Assembly: GCA_034004685.1 (NCBI GenBank)
Contig: JAVEWG010000048.1
Location: forward strand, 1-24,991
DNA from: JAEUNX01 sp034004685
GTDB taxonomy: Bacteria; Pseudomonadota; Gammaproteobacteria; Burkholderiales; Rhodocyclaceae
Reading direction: 5' to 3'
Length of the DNA stretch: 24,991 nucleotides
The first letter of the stretch is position 1; each line of letters begins with the position of its first letter. This document shows, in pieces, positions 10,191 to 19,276 of this stretch. The position numbers and the translations under genes were made by a program. Below the pieces are notes generated by a model. The model ran no database searches. It saw only the letters and a list, made by a program, of their open reading frames with translations, and was not told the DNA's origin.

Positions 10191-10721
10191 ATGCAACCAG
10201 GCAGGAACCCCCTCGAATCCTTCATTTTCTGGAGCCGCTGGCTTCAGGCGCCCCTCTACCTGGGGCTAATCGTCGCCCAGGGGGTCTATGTTTACCTTTT
10301 CATGGTAGAGCTGTGGCACCTGGTGCACAACGCCTTCATGGGGGGGCACATTTCCGAGACCGAGACCATGCTGGTGGTCCTGGGCCTGATTGACGTGGTG
10401 ATGATCGCCAACCTGCTGATCATGGTGATCATCGGTGGCTACGAGACCTTTGTCTCGCGCCTGGACCTGGAAGACCACCCGGACCAACCGGAATGGCTGT
10501 CCCATGTGAACGCCGGCGTCCTGAAAATCAAGCTGTCGACCGCCATCATCGGCATCTCGTCGATCCACCTCCTCAAGACCTTCATCAACGCCGCGAACAT
10601 GCCCGAACAAGCGATTCAGTGGCAAGTCATCATCCACGTGGTCTTTCTGCTATCCGCCCTTGCCATGGCCTGGGTGGACAAGATCATGAACCAGACCCTT
10701 TCGATGTCGAAAGCCCACTGA
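10191..10721 (+). CDS. TIGR00645/UPF0114 (YqhA-like) inner-membrane protein
   Basis: This 176-residue membrane protein has hydrophobic segments at about 20-42, 60-82, 115-132 and 145-163. It shows the family-type motifs GGYETFVSRLD (82-92) and GISSIHLLKTF (121-131). Overall length is close to E. coli YqhA (164). The function of the family is not established. The start chosen is ATG at 10191 (MQPGRN), which aligns with the family N-terminus. A longer start at 10147 is possible, and neither has a clear ribosome-binding site. It is divergent from acs, and the fumarase gene follows after 37 bp with no visible terminator, so the two may be co-transcribed. Confidence 0.85.
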   Translation: MQPGRNPLESFIFWSRWLQAPLYLGLIVAQGVYVYLFMVELWHLVHNAFMGGHISETETMLVVLGLIDVVMIANLLIMVIIGGYETFVSRLDLEDHPDQPEWLSHVNAGVLKIKLSTAIIGISSIHLLKTFINAANMPEQAIQWQVIIHVVFLLSALAMAWVDKIMNQTLSMSKAH

Positions 10722-10758
10722 ACTCGTACCATCGCAACCCGATACCGGAGAGCCCTCC

Positions 10759-12282
10759 ATGAGCGCCATCAAGCAGGAAGACCTGATCCAGTCCATCGCC
10801 GACGCCTTCCAGTACATCAGTTACTACCACCCCCTGGACTACATCAAGGCCCTGGGCGAGGCCTACGACCGGGAAGAAAGCCCCGCCGCCAAGGACGCCA
10901 TCGCCCAGATCCTGACCAACTCCCGGATGTCCGCCGAGGGCCATCGGCCCATCTGCCAGGACACCGGGATCGGCATGGTGTTTCTCAAGGTGGGCATGCG
11001 GGTCAGCTGGCCCGATGCCACCATGAGCCTGCAGGAAATGGTCAATGAAGGGGTGCGCCGCGCCTATGGCAACCCGGACAATCCCCTGCGCGCCTCGGTC
11101 CTGGCTGATCCGGCGGGCAGTCGCAAGAACACCAAGGACAACACGCCAGCGGTGGTGCACTTCGAAATCGTAGAGGGCGACCACGTGGAAGTCATCTGCG
11201 CGGCCAAGGGCGGCGGCTCCGAAGCCAAGGCCAAGTTCGCCATGCTCAACCCCTCCGACGATCTGGTGGAGTGGATTCTCAAGACCGTGCCCACCATGGG
11301 CGCCGGCTGGTGCCCGCCCGGCATCCTCGGCGTCGGCATCGGCGGCACGCCCGAGAAGGCCATGCTGCTGGCCAAGGAATCCATCATGGCGCCGGTGGAC
11401 ATCCATGAACTGAAAGCCCGGGGCGCCAAAACCCGCGCCGAAGAGTTGCGTCTGGAACTGTACGAAAAGGTCAACGCGCTGGGCATCGGCGCCCAGGGCC
11501 TGGGCGGCCTCACCACCGTGCTGGACGTGAAGGTGCTGGACTACCCCTGTCACGCCGCCAACCTGCCGGTGGCCCTGGTGCCCAACTGCGCCGCCACCCG
11601 TCACTGCCACTTCCACCTGGACGGTTCCGGCCCGGCAAAGATCGAACCGCCGAAGCTGGAAGACTGGCCAGCCGTCACCTGGACGCCGGATCTCAAGTCC
11701 GCCACCCGGGTGAACCTGAACACCCTGACCAAGGAAGAAGTTGCCGCCTGGAAACCAGGTCAGAAGCTACTCTTGAACGGCAAGATGCTCACCGGCCGCG
11801 ATGCCGCCCACAAGCGCATCGCCGACATGCTGGCCAAGGGCGAGAAGCTGCCGGTGGACTTCACCAACCGGGTCATCTACTACGTGGGCCCCGTGGATCC
11901 GGTGCGCGATGAAGTGGTCGGCCCCGCCGGCCCCACCACCGCCACCCGCATGGACAAGTTCACCCGCATGATGCTGGAGCAGACCGGGCTGATCTCCATG
12001 ATCGGCAAGTCCGAGCGCGGCCCCGTGGCCATCGAGGCGATCAAGGACAACCAGTCCGCCTACCTGATGGCCGTCGGCGGCGCCGCCTACCTGGTGGCCA
12101 AGGCCATCAAGAGCGCCAAGGTGGTGGGTTTTGCCGACCTGGGCATGGAAGCCATCTACGAGTTCGACGTGCAGGACATGCCCGTCACCGTGGCGGTGGA
12201 CGCCTCAGGCACCAGCGTGCACAACACCGGCCCGAAGGAATGGCAAGCCAGGATCGGTAAGATCCCTGTCGTCACCGCCTGA
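10759..12282 (+). CDS. class I fumarate hydratase (iron-sulfur type)
   Basis: This 507-residue cytoplasmic TCA-cycle enzyme hydrates fumarate to malate. It combines the alpha region (ICQDTG, GAGWCPPGILGVGIGG) and the beta region (from about residue 325, LLNGKMLTGRDAAHKR) in one chain, as in FumA/FumB. Likely [4Fe-4S] ligands are C66, C185 and C277, spaced much as in E. coli FumA. GGGSEAK (151-157) and the RDAAHKR motif are conserved substrate-binding elements. GGAG lies 8 nt upstream of the ATG. The L-tartrate dehydratase family is a relative, but the fused arrangement and length favour fumarase. Confidence 0.94.
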   Translation: MSAIKQEDLIQSIADAFQYISYYHPLDYIKALGEAYDREESPAAKDAIAQILTNSRMSAEGHRPICQDTGIGMVFLKVGMRVSWPDATMSLQEMVNEGVRRAYGNPDNPLRASVLADPAGSRKNTKDNTPAVVHFEIVEGDHVEVICAAKGGGSEAKAKFAMLNPSDDLVEWILKTVPTMGAGWCPPGILGVGIGGTPEKAMLLAKESIMAPVDIHELKARGAKTRAEELRLELYEKVNALGIGAQGLGGLTTVLDVKVLDYPCHAANLPVALVPNCAATRHCHFHLDGSGPAKIEPPKLEDWPAVTWTPDLKSATRVNLNTLTKEEVAAWKPGQKLLLNGKMLTGRDAAHKRIADMLAKGEKLPVDFTNRVIYYVGPVDPVRDEVVGPAGPTTATRMDKFTRMMLEQTGLISMIGKSERGPVAIEAIKDNQSAYLMAVGGAAYLVAKAIKSAKVVGFADLGMEAIYEFDVQDMPVTVAVDASGTSVHNTGPKEWQARIGKIPVVTA

Positions 12283-12353
12283 ACTTTGCGGCACCTGCCC
12301 GGGACTGGCAGTTGATGCCGGTTTCGGGTACAGGAAAAGCCTGGCTTGGACCG

Positions 12354-12364
12354 CCCCCCCCCCC
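12354..12364 (+). repeat. homopolymeric C tract (11 C)
   Basis: Eleven consecutive C residues lie in the 216-bp gap between the fumarase and prenyl synthase genes, 135 bp before the latter's start. Tracts of this length can slip during replication. No promoter elements bracket it clearly, so a phase-variation role is unproven. Confidence 0.6.
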
Positions 12365-12498
12365 GAAGCAAGCTCGGCCAACCAGTGCTCTGGGCGGCAT
12401 GCTGAAACCGAAAGAGGAGGCACTCCCCCGGGCCCGGACAGCCCACGGCACGAACCTGCCAACCGGCCGGTTGCCTTGACCAGGGCGCCTTGACGCCC

Positions 12499-13509
12499 AT
12501 GGACCGCACCCCTACCATTTCGGATTTTCCCTTTCCCAACGTGCCGCTCCAGCAAATTTACGCTCTCATTACCGCAGACATGCAAGCGGTGGATTCCGTC
12601 ATCCGGGCCCGCCTGCACTCAGATGTCGTCCTGGTCCGGCAGGTGGCGGAATACATCATCCAGAGCGGGGGCAAACGGATGCGGCCCGCCCTCCTGCTCC
12701 TTGTGGCCGGAGCAATGGGCGTCAAGGGTCACCATCATCACGAACTTGCCGCAGTGGTGGAATTCATCCACACCGCCACCCTGCTCCATGACGACGTGGT
12801 GGACGAATCAGATCTGCGGCGCGGCCATCAGACCGCCAACGCCATGTTCGGCAACGCGGCCTCGGTGCTGGTGGGGGATTTTCTGTACTCCCGCGCTTTC
12901 CAAATGATGGTCAGTGTCGGCGAAATGCGAGTGATGGAAATCCTTGCCGAAGCCACCAACGTCATCGCCGAAGGGGAAGTACTGCAACTCCTCAACTGCC
13001 ACAACGCCGATGTGGCAGTGAATGACTATCTGCGGGTCATCCGTTACAAGACCGCCAAGCTCTTCGAAGCGGCAGCCCGCCTCGGCGCCCTTCTCGGCAA
13101 GGCCAGTCCGGCACAGGAAGAACAACTCGCCCTATTTGGCATGCACATCGGCACCGCCTTCCAACTGATCGACGACATTCTCGACTACTCGGCGGACGCA
13201 GCGGAAACCGGCAAGAATCTCGGGGATGATCTGGCGGAAGGCAAACCCACCCTACCCCTGATCCATGTGATGCAGCATGGCAACCCGGAACAGGCGGCCC
13301 AGGTCCGCAAGGCCATCGAAGAAGGCGGACGCGACGCATTCCCCGCCGTCCTGGAAGCTATCCAGGCCACGGGCGCGCTGGACGCAACCCGGCAATACGC
13401 AAAGACCGAGACCGATCTGGCAATAGCGTGCCTTTCCAATCTGGCACCTTCCAATTTCAAGGAAGCTTTGCTAAAATTGTGCGCTTTCACGGCTAGCCGA
13501 TCTTTCTGA
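12499..13509 (+). CDS. ispB: polyprenyl (octaprenyl-type) diphosphate synthase
   Basis: This 336-residue trans-prenyltransferase builds the isoprenoid side chain of ubiquinone by adding isopentenyl diphosphate to farnesyl diphosphate. First aspartate-rich motif: LLHDDVVDESDLRRG with D98, D99, D102. Second: LIDDILDY with D225, D226, D229. GGKRMRP (57-63) binds substrate. Segments such as FGNAASVLVGDF and NVIAEGEVLQL match IspB closely. The chosen start is ATG at 12499; a TTG at 12490 and an ATG at 12580 are in frame, and no start has a convincing ribosome-binding site. Chain length (C40 or other) cannot be read from the sequence. tRNA-Pro begins 15 nt after the stop. Confidence 0.93.
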   Translation: MDRTPTISDFPFPNVPLQQIYALITADMQAVDSVIRARLHSDVVLVRQVAEYIIQSGGKRMRPALLLLVAGAMGVKGHHHHELAAVVEFIHTATLLHDDVVDESDLRRGHQTANAMFGNAASVLVGDFLYSRAFQMMVSVGEMRVMEILAEATNVIAEGEVLQLLNCHNADVAVNDYLRVIRYKTAKLFEAAARLGALLGKASPAQEEQLALFGMHIGTAFQLIDDILDYSADAAETGKNLGDDLAEGKPTLPLIHVMQHGNPEQAAQVRKAIEEGGRDAFPAVLEAIQATGALDATRQYAKTETDLAIACLSNLAPSNFKEALLKLCAFTASRSF

Positions 13510-13524
13510 TCGGCTGCCAAGAGT

Positions 13525-13601
13525 CGGGGAATAGCTCAGCCTGGTAGAGCACTGCGTTCGGGACGCAGGGGCCGGAGGTTCGAATCCTCTTTCCCCGACC
13601 A
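13525..13601 (+). tRNA. tRNA-Pro (anticodon CGG)
   Basis: A 77-nt cloverleaf: acceptor CGGGGAA pairs with TTCCCCG, discriminator A, encoded CCA. Anticodon stem CTGCG/CGCAG encloses loop TTCGGGA with anticodon CGG. The T-loop GGTTCGAATCC is intact. It follows the prenyl synthase stop by 15 nt and is probably processed from a read-through transcript. Confidence 0.97.
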
Positions 13602-13775
13602 TATTCATGCTAGTTGGCAAAAGCCGCGTTGCGCCGCCGGCGGGAACGGTTTCCGGCGGTTTCGATCAGCGAACTTGGATCCGCTTGCCGCCGGTCGCCA
13701 ACCAAAGGTACCGCTTAGAATCATCACCTGGAGAGCCTTAGCGTCACCTCCAGCGCCTCAGTGATATTCAGTCAA

Positions 13776-13850
13776 GCCCTCTTAGCTCAGGGGTAGAGCA
13801 ACCGCCTTGTAAGCGGTAGGTCGTGCGTTCAAATCGTACAGGGGGCACCA
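13776..13850 (+). tRNA. tRNA-Thr (anticodon TGT)
   Basis: A 75-nt cloverleaf: acceptor GCCCTCT pairs with AGGGGGC (one G-T pair), discriminator A, encoded CCA. Anticodon stem ACCGC/GCGGT encloses loop CTTGTAA with anticodon TGT. It lies 174 bp after tRNA-Pro. No clear promoter of its own was found in that spacer. Confidence 0.96.
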
Positions 13851-14384
13851 GTAAAAAGCCTGCGCCCCAACCCGCATCCCGGACTTGCCTGCAGCGGCGC
13901 ACCAGCTTCAATTTTCAAAGCCAGACCTTGAAGCACCCCAAACTCTTCCATGGGACCAAGACTCCGGCCACGTCCGCCTCGCGCCAACCGCCCGACCCTC
14001 CACACCAGATCGCGACCTCTCGTTCAATATTCTCCACATTTGACGCCGCCGGGAGGGAAATGCCACCAGCTCCCTCAAGCCGCTCTCAAAAAACCCCGCA
14101 TCCATCACCTTACATCGGGCTTGATCTGCCCTCCCTCCGCACGGCAACCGCTTTCCGCCACGCGGGGATTTGACCGGAATCGATCTACGCCCCTAAACGG
14201 CTCCCTGGGCCAATCCTGACTTGACGGGGCGGCCGACCGACTGGTACTCACGGTTCATCCCGGCCGCCCTGCCCGCTTCCCACCAACACAAACCAAACCG
14301 TCAGCCCACGAACCGCGCATGCTCCAGAATTTCTGGATCGCACCCGCCTGCAAAGGGTTTAAAGCAAATTACTCATGAAAGTTC
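13851..14384 (+). other. 534-bp intergenic stretch between tRNA-Thr and tRNA-fMet promoter
   Basis: No supported gene. Open frames here give low-complexity proteins with no family resemblance and no ribosome-binding site. Base composition is lower in G on the plus strand and less GC-rich toward the 3' end than the flanking genes. I see no tRNA-derived direct repeat that would mark an attachment site. Confidence 0.6.
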
Positions 14385-14413
14385 TTGCACTCAATGAGTA
14401 CATCTAATATAAT
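14385..14413 (+). promoter_or_regulatory. sigma-70 promoter of tRNA-fMet
   Basis: TTGCAC (14385-14390) and a perfect TATAAT (14408-14413) are separated by exactly 17 bp. Transcription would start near 14420, about 7 nt before the mature tRNA 5' end. No GC-rich discriminator typical of strong stringent control is evident. Confidence 0.92.
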
Positions 14414-14426
14414 GATTTTCTTCAGA

Positions 14427-14504
<78 letters not shown>

Positions 14505-14515
14505 GGTTTCAAGCT

Positions 14516-14549
14516 AAAAGCCAATCACCTGCCGGTGATTGGCTTTTTT
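14516..14549 (+). terminator. Rho-independent terminator of tRNA-fMet
   Basis: A perfect 14-bp stem (14516-14529 with 14534-14547, core GCCAATCACC/GGTGATTGGC), loop TGCC, ends in a six-T run. With A residues on the 5' side it could also act for minus-strand transcription. Confidence 0.95.
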
Positions 14550-14706
14550 GCTTCTGGCTTCCCGGGAACCGCCCTCCCTTCGCTGACTCATGCCTTCCGG
14601 CACAAGGGGGCTGCGGCCGCCCTCCCTTCGAAACCTCGATGAGGTCCTGCCGGATCTATGCTCCAATATGGAGTTACAGGAGATCGGGTAGCGAAAAGGA
14701 GCGGGT

Positions 14707-15861
14707 ATGTCTGGCAACACCTTCGGCAAGCTCTTCTGCGTCACTTCATTCGGAGAGTCCCACGGCCCGGCCATTGGTTGTGTCGTGGATGGCTGCCCTC
14801 CGGGGCTGACCCTCGACGAGGCAGACATCCAGGTAGAACTGGATCGCAGGAAGCCCGGTACTTCCCGTCACGTCACCCAGCGTCACGAATCAGACACGGT
14901 GAAAATCCTCTCCGGCGTATTCGAAGGCCGGACCACAGGTACGCCCATCGCCTTGTTGATCCGCAATGAGGATCAGCGCAGCCGCGACTACGGCAACATT
15001 GCCGAGACCTTCCGGCCCGGCCACGCCGATTACGTCTATTGGCAGAAATATGGGGTCCGCGACTACCGGGGCGGGGGGCGCTCCTCTGCCCGCGAGACTG
15101 CGGTGCGGGTGGCTGCCGGAGCGATCGCGAAGAAGTGGCTAGGGGCCCAGCATGGCATCACGGTTCGGGGCTGGATGTCGCAGCTGGGCACTGTGCCGGT
15201 GGAGTTCAAGTCCTGGGAAGCGGTCGGCACCAATCCATTTTTCTCACCAGACCTGGACAGCGTTTCCAGGCTTGAGGCATACATGGACGCCCTGCGCAAA
15301 TCGGGCGATTCCGTGGGCGCCATGATCAGCGTGATGGCGGAGGGCGTGCCGGTGGGCTGGGGCGAGCCTGTCTTTGACCGGCTCGATGCGGACATTGCCT
15401 ACGCCATGATGAGCATCAACGCCGTCAAGGGCGTCGAGATCGGCGCGGGCTTTGCCGCCGCCGGACAGAAAGGCACCGAGCATTCCGATGAGATGACGCC
15501 CCAGGGTTTCCTCTCCAACAACGCGGGCGGCATCCTGGGGGGCATCTCCAGCGGCCAGGACATCCTGGTGAAGCTTGCCATCAAGCCGACCTCCAGCATC
15601 CGCTTGCCGCGCCGGACCATCGACAAGGAGGGACGCCCCGTTCTGGTGGAGACCCACGGCCGTCACGACCCCTGCGTCGGCCTCCGCGCCACCCCTATCG
15701 CCGAGGCAATGCTGGCCCTGGTACTGATGGACCACGCCCTGCGGCATCGCGCCCAGTGTGCCGACGTGCGCTGCGCCACGCCACGAATCGCGGCCCGGGC
15801 GGCGGCCATGCCCACCAGCGGCGGCCTCCGGGTGGAAGACCCGGAACCAGACGAAGCCTGA
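14707..15861 (+). CDS. aroC: chorismate synthase
   Basis: This 384-residue enzyme carries out the last shikimate-pathway step, converting EPSP to chorismate with reduced FMN. Family signatures are clear: GESHG (16-20), RPGHAD with H106, RGGGRSSARET (121-131) and the C-terminal HGRHDPCVGLRA. Length is typical of the long bacterial form (350-390). The start ATG at 14707 has AAGGAGC 8-9 nt upstream. It is a stand-alone plus-strand gene, convergent with the reductase gene across a 113-bp gap that has only a weak GC hairpin (15861-15884) and no T-run. Confidence 0.97.
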   Translation: MSGNTFGKLFCVTSFGESHGPAIGCVVDGCPPGLTLDEADIQVELDRRKPGTSRHVTQRHESDTVKILSGVFEGRTTGTPIALLIRNEDQRSRDYGNIAETFRPGHADYVYWQKYGVRDYRGGGRSSARETAVRVAAGAIAKKWLGAQHGITVRGWMSQLGTVPVEFKSWEAVGTNPFFSPDLDSVSRLEAYMDALRKSGDSVGAMISVMAEGVPVGWGEPVFDRLDADIAYAMMSINAVKGVEIGAGFAAAGQKGTEHSDEMTPQGFLSNNAGGILGGISSGQDILVKLAIKPTSSIRLPRRTIDKEGRPVLVETHGRHDPCVGLRATPIAEAMLALVLMDHALRHRAQCADVRCATPRIAARAAAMPTSGGLRVEDPEPDEA

Positions 15862-15974
15862 AGGGCGAGGACCCCGCCGAGCCCTCACCCCCTTGATTTC
15901 ATCGTCCGGGAACCATCGGGCACTTCGGCTCAAAAAGACCGCTCTTCCCTCTGGGGCCCATGCTCAAGCCCGGG

Positions 15975-18101
15975 TCAGGCAAGCTCAATGGCAAGCCGGG
16001 CGGCCCCCCCCAGGGCACCTTCGATATAGCCGATGCCGGTGCAGTCGCCAACCGCATGAACGGTAAAGCCTTCGCTCTTTAGCTGATTGGCCAGCGCCAG
16101 ATCGGCCGTGGCGCCCCTGGCGACGATGACGTGATCCGCCCCTATGGCCTGGGCCTGGCCAGCCCGATCGATGAAGCGCACCACATCGGCCTCGATGCGG
16201 ATTTCTCCTGCCTGACGGTGCAAGACCACCCCCTGTTTCGTCAATTGATCGAGCAGCCGCAAGCGCCGGACAAGGGGCAGCCCGGCGCCGAACTGGGCGG
16301 CTTCGTCAATGACACTCACCGTACGCCGCCGGGCGCCGAGAAATCCAGCCAGTTCAAGAGCCACCAGTTCGCCACCGAGGATGACGATTTGCTTCCCCAG
16401 GGGCATCCACCCGCGTGTCGCCTTGCGCACCAAGTCGAGCTTGGCGCTGATCCCCGTCACCGCGCCAAGGCTGGCCGCCAGCCGAGTGATCCGCCCGGTC
16501 TTGCGCGCCAGTTCGGGCGTGCGCTCCCCCAGCATCAGGGCGCGGAAATCGTTGCCGCTGAACACATGCGGCCTATCGCTGCCCGGTATCGGGGGCAGGG
16601 TCCGCAAGGCACCCGTGGCCACCACCACCAGGTCCGGCCGCAAGTCGCGGACGATCGCCGGGGTGGCGGCCACCCCCAGTCGCACCTGGACGCCCGACGC
16701 CTTGAGCCGCCGCTGGTACCAGTCGAGCAGGCGCTCGTTGGCGTCGTAGGTCAAGGCGGCAAAGCGCAGGGTGCCACCCAGGCGCTCACTTTTCTCTAAC
16801 AGCGTTACACGCTGCCCGGCGCCATCCAGGCGGCAGGCAAGCTCCATCCCCCCCGGGCCGCCCCCGATGACCACCACATGTCGGACTGGACCGGCCATCT
16901 TCGGTCGGCCCAGATATTCCCGGCCGGCTTCAGGATTCACCGCGCAGCGCACCGGCTCCCGGGTGGCGATGGCGCTGATGCAGGTGTCGCAATAGATGCA
17001 GGGCCGGACATCCCCGGCCCGGCCCTGGGCAAGTTTTTCGGGCAGATGGGGATCGGCCAGCAGTTTGCGGCCCATGGCGATGAAATCCACCTGGCCCCTC
17101 CTGATCGCCCCATCGCCCCCCTCTGGCTCGATATGGCCCGAGACGATGACCGGAATGGCAACCGCCGCCTTGATCCGCAAGGCATAGGGCAGGCTTGCCC
17201 CGGGCTGGAGGGAAGCCGGCGGGGTCAAGGAGGGCCTGCTGCGATTGCTGTCCTGCTCGGCGGTGACGGTGACGGCCTCGGCTCCCGCCGCCTCCACCAT
17301 CCGGGCGATCAGCAAACCATCCTCAAGGGTGATGCCGCCGGGTTTGCCGACCTCCCGGGAGTCGAGCTTGACCCACAGGGGGAAGTACTGACCGACGCGA
17401 TGGCGGACGGCATGCATGACTTCAAGCAGTAGACGGGCGCGGTTCTCCAGGGATCCGCCGTAGTCGTCGGCGCGCCGGTTGGATTTGGGCGAGAGGAAGG
17501 CGGACAGCAGATAGCCGTCGCCGCCATGGATTTCCACGCCGTCGGCGCCGGCCCGTTTCACCCGTTCGGCAGCGGCGGCGAATTGCTCGATGAGGGCGCG
17601 AATGTCTTCCCCCGTCATGGCGCGGAAACTGGCCGATGCCGTGGGCTCGGCTGCGGAGGCGGTGAGCGCTTCCGGCAGGAAGGATTCAAACCGACCCGGC
17701 GAGGAGGATTCCGGCAGGGAGGGCACCAGGATCGGCCGTCCGGCGAGCCTGTCCTCCGTGCTGCCGGGGCCACCATGGTGCAACTGGAAGGCGAGCCTGG
17801 CCCCGTGGGCATGGACCGCTTCCGCCAAGGCGGCCAGGCCGGGAATGAAGCGGTCATCGGACAGGGCGATCTGCCCGGGCTGGACCGCGCCAAGGGGCCA
17901 GGCGACCCCCGCGCAGCCGGTGATGACCATGGCCGCCCCCCCCCGCGCCTGCTCCCCATGGTAGGCGCGGATTCGCTCACCGCAACTGCCATCAGCCTCC
18001 GCCAGGCCAACCCCCATGGCCGTCACCACCATGCGGTTGCGCAACACCATTGACCCGATGCGGCCCGGCTTCAGGAGATGGGGGTAAGGGTTGGAAGACA
18101 T
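15975..18101 (-). CDS. NADH:flavin oxidoreductase / 2,4-dienoyl-CoA reductase-like Fe-S flavoprotein
   Basis: This 708-residue protein joins an old-yellow-enzyme TIM barrel (1 to about 360, FMN), a [4Fe-4S] binding segment and FAD/NAD(P) domains (about 405-700). Barrel landmarks are QLHHGG (106-111), IHGGDGYLLSAFLSPKSNRR (191-210) and IAMGRKLLADP (341-351). Probable cluster ligands are C368, C371, C374 and C386; the C-x2-C-x2-C-x11-C spacing is tighter than the C-x2-C-x3-C of FadH. FAD motif: VIGGGPGGMELA (411-422). The second nucleotide motif is weak: ILGGELVALELA (574-585) lacks two expected glycines. The start ATG at 18101 has AGGAG 7-8 nt upstream. The family reduces C=C bonds of enoyl/dienoyl-CoA or enoates. 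Divergent orientation from the crotonase gene suggests shared control. The substrate is not predictable. Confidence 0.88.
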   Translation of the reverse strand: MSSNPYPHLLKPGRIGSMVLRNRMVVTAMGVGLAEADGSCGERIRAYHGEQARGGAAMVITGCAGVAWPLGAVQPGQIALSDDRFIPGLAALAEAVHAHGARLAFQLHHGGPGSTEDRLAGRPILVPSLPESSSPGRFESFLPEALTASAAEPTASASFRAMTGEDIRALIEQFAAAAERVKRAGADGVEIHGGDGYLLSAFLSPKSNRRADDYGGSLENRARLLLEVMHAVRHRVGQYFPLWVKLDSREVGKPGGITLEDGLLIARMVEAAGAEAVTVTAEQDSNRSRPSLTPPASLQPGASLPYALRIKAAVAIPVIVSGHIEPEGGDGAIRRGQVDFIAMGRKLLADPHLPEKLAQGRAGDVRPCIYCDTCISAIATREPVRCAVNPEAGREYLGRPKMAGPVRHVVVIGGGPGGMELACRLDGAGQRVTLLEKSERLGGTLRFAALTYDANERLLDWYQRRLKASGVQVRLGVAATPAIVRDLRPDLVVVATGALRTLPPIPGSDRPHVFSGNDFRALMLGERTPELARKTGRITRLAASLGAVTGISAKLDLVRKATRGWMPLGKQIVILGGELVALELAGFLGARRRTVSVIDEAAQFGAGLPLVRRLRLLDQLTKQGVVLHRQAGEIRIEADVVRFIDRAGQAQAIGADHVIVARGATADLALANQLKSEGFTVHAVGDCTGIGYIEGALGGAARLAIELA

Positions 18102-18460
18102 GGCGTGCTCCTAAGCCGATCGATCAATCACCGGCGGGGGCCCTCGTCGAGCCGGCCGGCAGGAGGGCTTCGCCAAGGGGTTGGCGACCCATCAGGGAAA
18201 TTCAGGAAAGGCGTCGTGCCACGGCCTTGCGGGGAAAATCCAACGGGATCAATCAATGCTGGAAACCCTCCGGAATCGCGCCCTGGCACTACCATCCACA
18301 GGATAGCAAGCCACTCCGGACTTTCCATTTAATCCAATAGGAGATGTTGATATCACATATGGGATAAATCGGCGACGGTCATTTTGTTAGTATCACCTAC
18401 AGACCGGCGCGGGGACAGCACTGGCCGGAATCAGACCGATCAGAATATTGTGGAGGCAGC
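18102..18460 (+). other. 359-bp divergent intergenic control region
   Basis: No supported gene. The stretch separates the divergent reductase and crotonase genes. The 18330-18400 part is distinctly AT-rich compared with its surroundings. It holds the palindrome TGATATCA and two copies of an ATCACATAC-like motif (listed separately). No good sigma-70 hexamer pair with 16-18 bp spacing was found for either gene. Confidence 0.6.
18346..18400 (+). promoter_or_regulatory. candidate operator: two ATCACATAC-like direct repeats
   Basis: GTTGATATCACATA (18346-18359) and GTTAGTATCACCTA (18386-18399) agree at 11 of 14 positions and are 40 bp apart (about four helical turns). Their cores, ATCACATAT (18352-18360) and ATCACCTAC (18392-18400), are each one base away from ATCACATAC. 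The same motif forms an inverted repeat upstream of the acyl-CoA ligase gene. The first copy overlaps the palindrome TGATATCA. The regulator is unknown and no regulator gene lies in the window. Confidence 0.4.
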
Positions 18461-19231
18461 GTGGCATTCCAAACCATCGAATTCATCAAGGAAAACGGGA
18501 TCGCGACGATCCGTTTCAACACTCCGGAGAAGATGAACGCCCTCTCGCCGGAAATGAAGGCCGACTTGTTTGCCGCTTTTGACGACGTGGAAGCGGATTC
18601 GTCCGTGCGGGTCCTGATCCTGATTGGCACCGGCAAGGCGTTCTCGGCCGGCGGCGACTTGAGCAAGTTCAAGTTCGCCAATCAATCCGAGGCCCGCGCC
18701 TACGCCAAGGCCACCACCACCGGCGTCCATCGCCGCCTGGAAAATCTCGAGGTTCCCGTCATCGCGGCGGTCAATGGCTTCGCCTTCGGCGGCGGCATGG
18801 AGCTGTGCATCTTCGCCGATCTGGTCATCGCCGCCGAAAGCGCCCGCTTCGCCCTGCCGGAGTCGGCCCTGGGCGCGGTGGCGGGCCTGGCCCTGGTGCG
18901 CGGCCCGGACATGCTGGGCATGCGCAAGCTGAAGGAACTGATGTGGCTGGGGGATCGCATCGACGCCCAGGAAGCCTACCGGATCGGCTTCGTCAATCAG
19001 GTCGTGGCTGACGACCAGCTGGAAGCGGCAGCCCTGGAAATGGCGAAGAAGATCGCCAAGAAGGCCCCCCTGGCCATTCGCCTATCGAAGAACGCCCTCA
19101 ACCGCCGCGGCAACGAGGCCGACTGGATCGTCACCACCGAGGTCGGCGCCCTGCTGCTGTCCAGCGAGGATATGGCCGAGGGTGTCCGCTCCTTCGAGGA
19201 AAAGCGCGCACCGGTGTTCAAGGGCCGCTGA
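18461..19231 (+). CDS. enoyl-CoA hydratase/isomerase family protein (crotonase fold)
   Basis: This 256-residue protein has the crotonase oxyanion-hole segments FSAGGDLSKF (61-70) and NGFAFGGGMELC (105-116). Both catalytic-type glutamates of classical enoyl-CoA hydratase are present: E114 (GGMELC) and E134 (LPESALG). It is therefore likely to hydrate a 2-enoyl-CoA to a 3-hydroxyacyl-CoA, though isomerase activity is also possible. The start is GTG at 18461 with GGAGG 5 nt upstream; no nearby ATG fits the family N-terminus. It leads a run with the thiolase-like and DUF35 genes (45 bp and 11 bp gaps), so these three form an operon. Confidence 0.92.
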   Translation: MAFQTIEFIKENGIATIRFNTPEKMNALSPEMKADLFAAFDDVEADSSVRVLILIGTGKAFSAGGDLSKFKFANQSEARAYAKATTTGVHRRLENLEVPVIAAVNGFAFGGGMELCIFADLVIAAESARFALPESALGAVAGLALVRGPDMLGMRKLKELMWLGDRIDAQEAYRIGFVNQVVADDQLEAAALEMAKKIAKKAPLAIRLSKNALNRRGNEADWIVTTEVGALLLSSEDMAEGVRSFEEKRAPVFKGR

Positions 19232-19276
19232 CACCGCTTGGCCGTCCACCAATTTGATGATGAAGGAACACCCACG

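Noticed and set aside
13823..14173. 116-residue open frame starting inside tRNA-Thr
   Set aside because: It begins within the tRNA gene, lacks a start signal and has no recognisable features.
15862..15974. bidirectional terminator between aroC and the reductase gene
   Set aside because: Only weak GC hairpins are present and no T-run follows on either strand.
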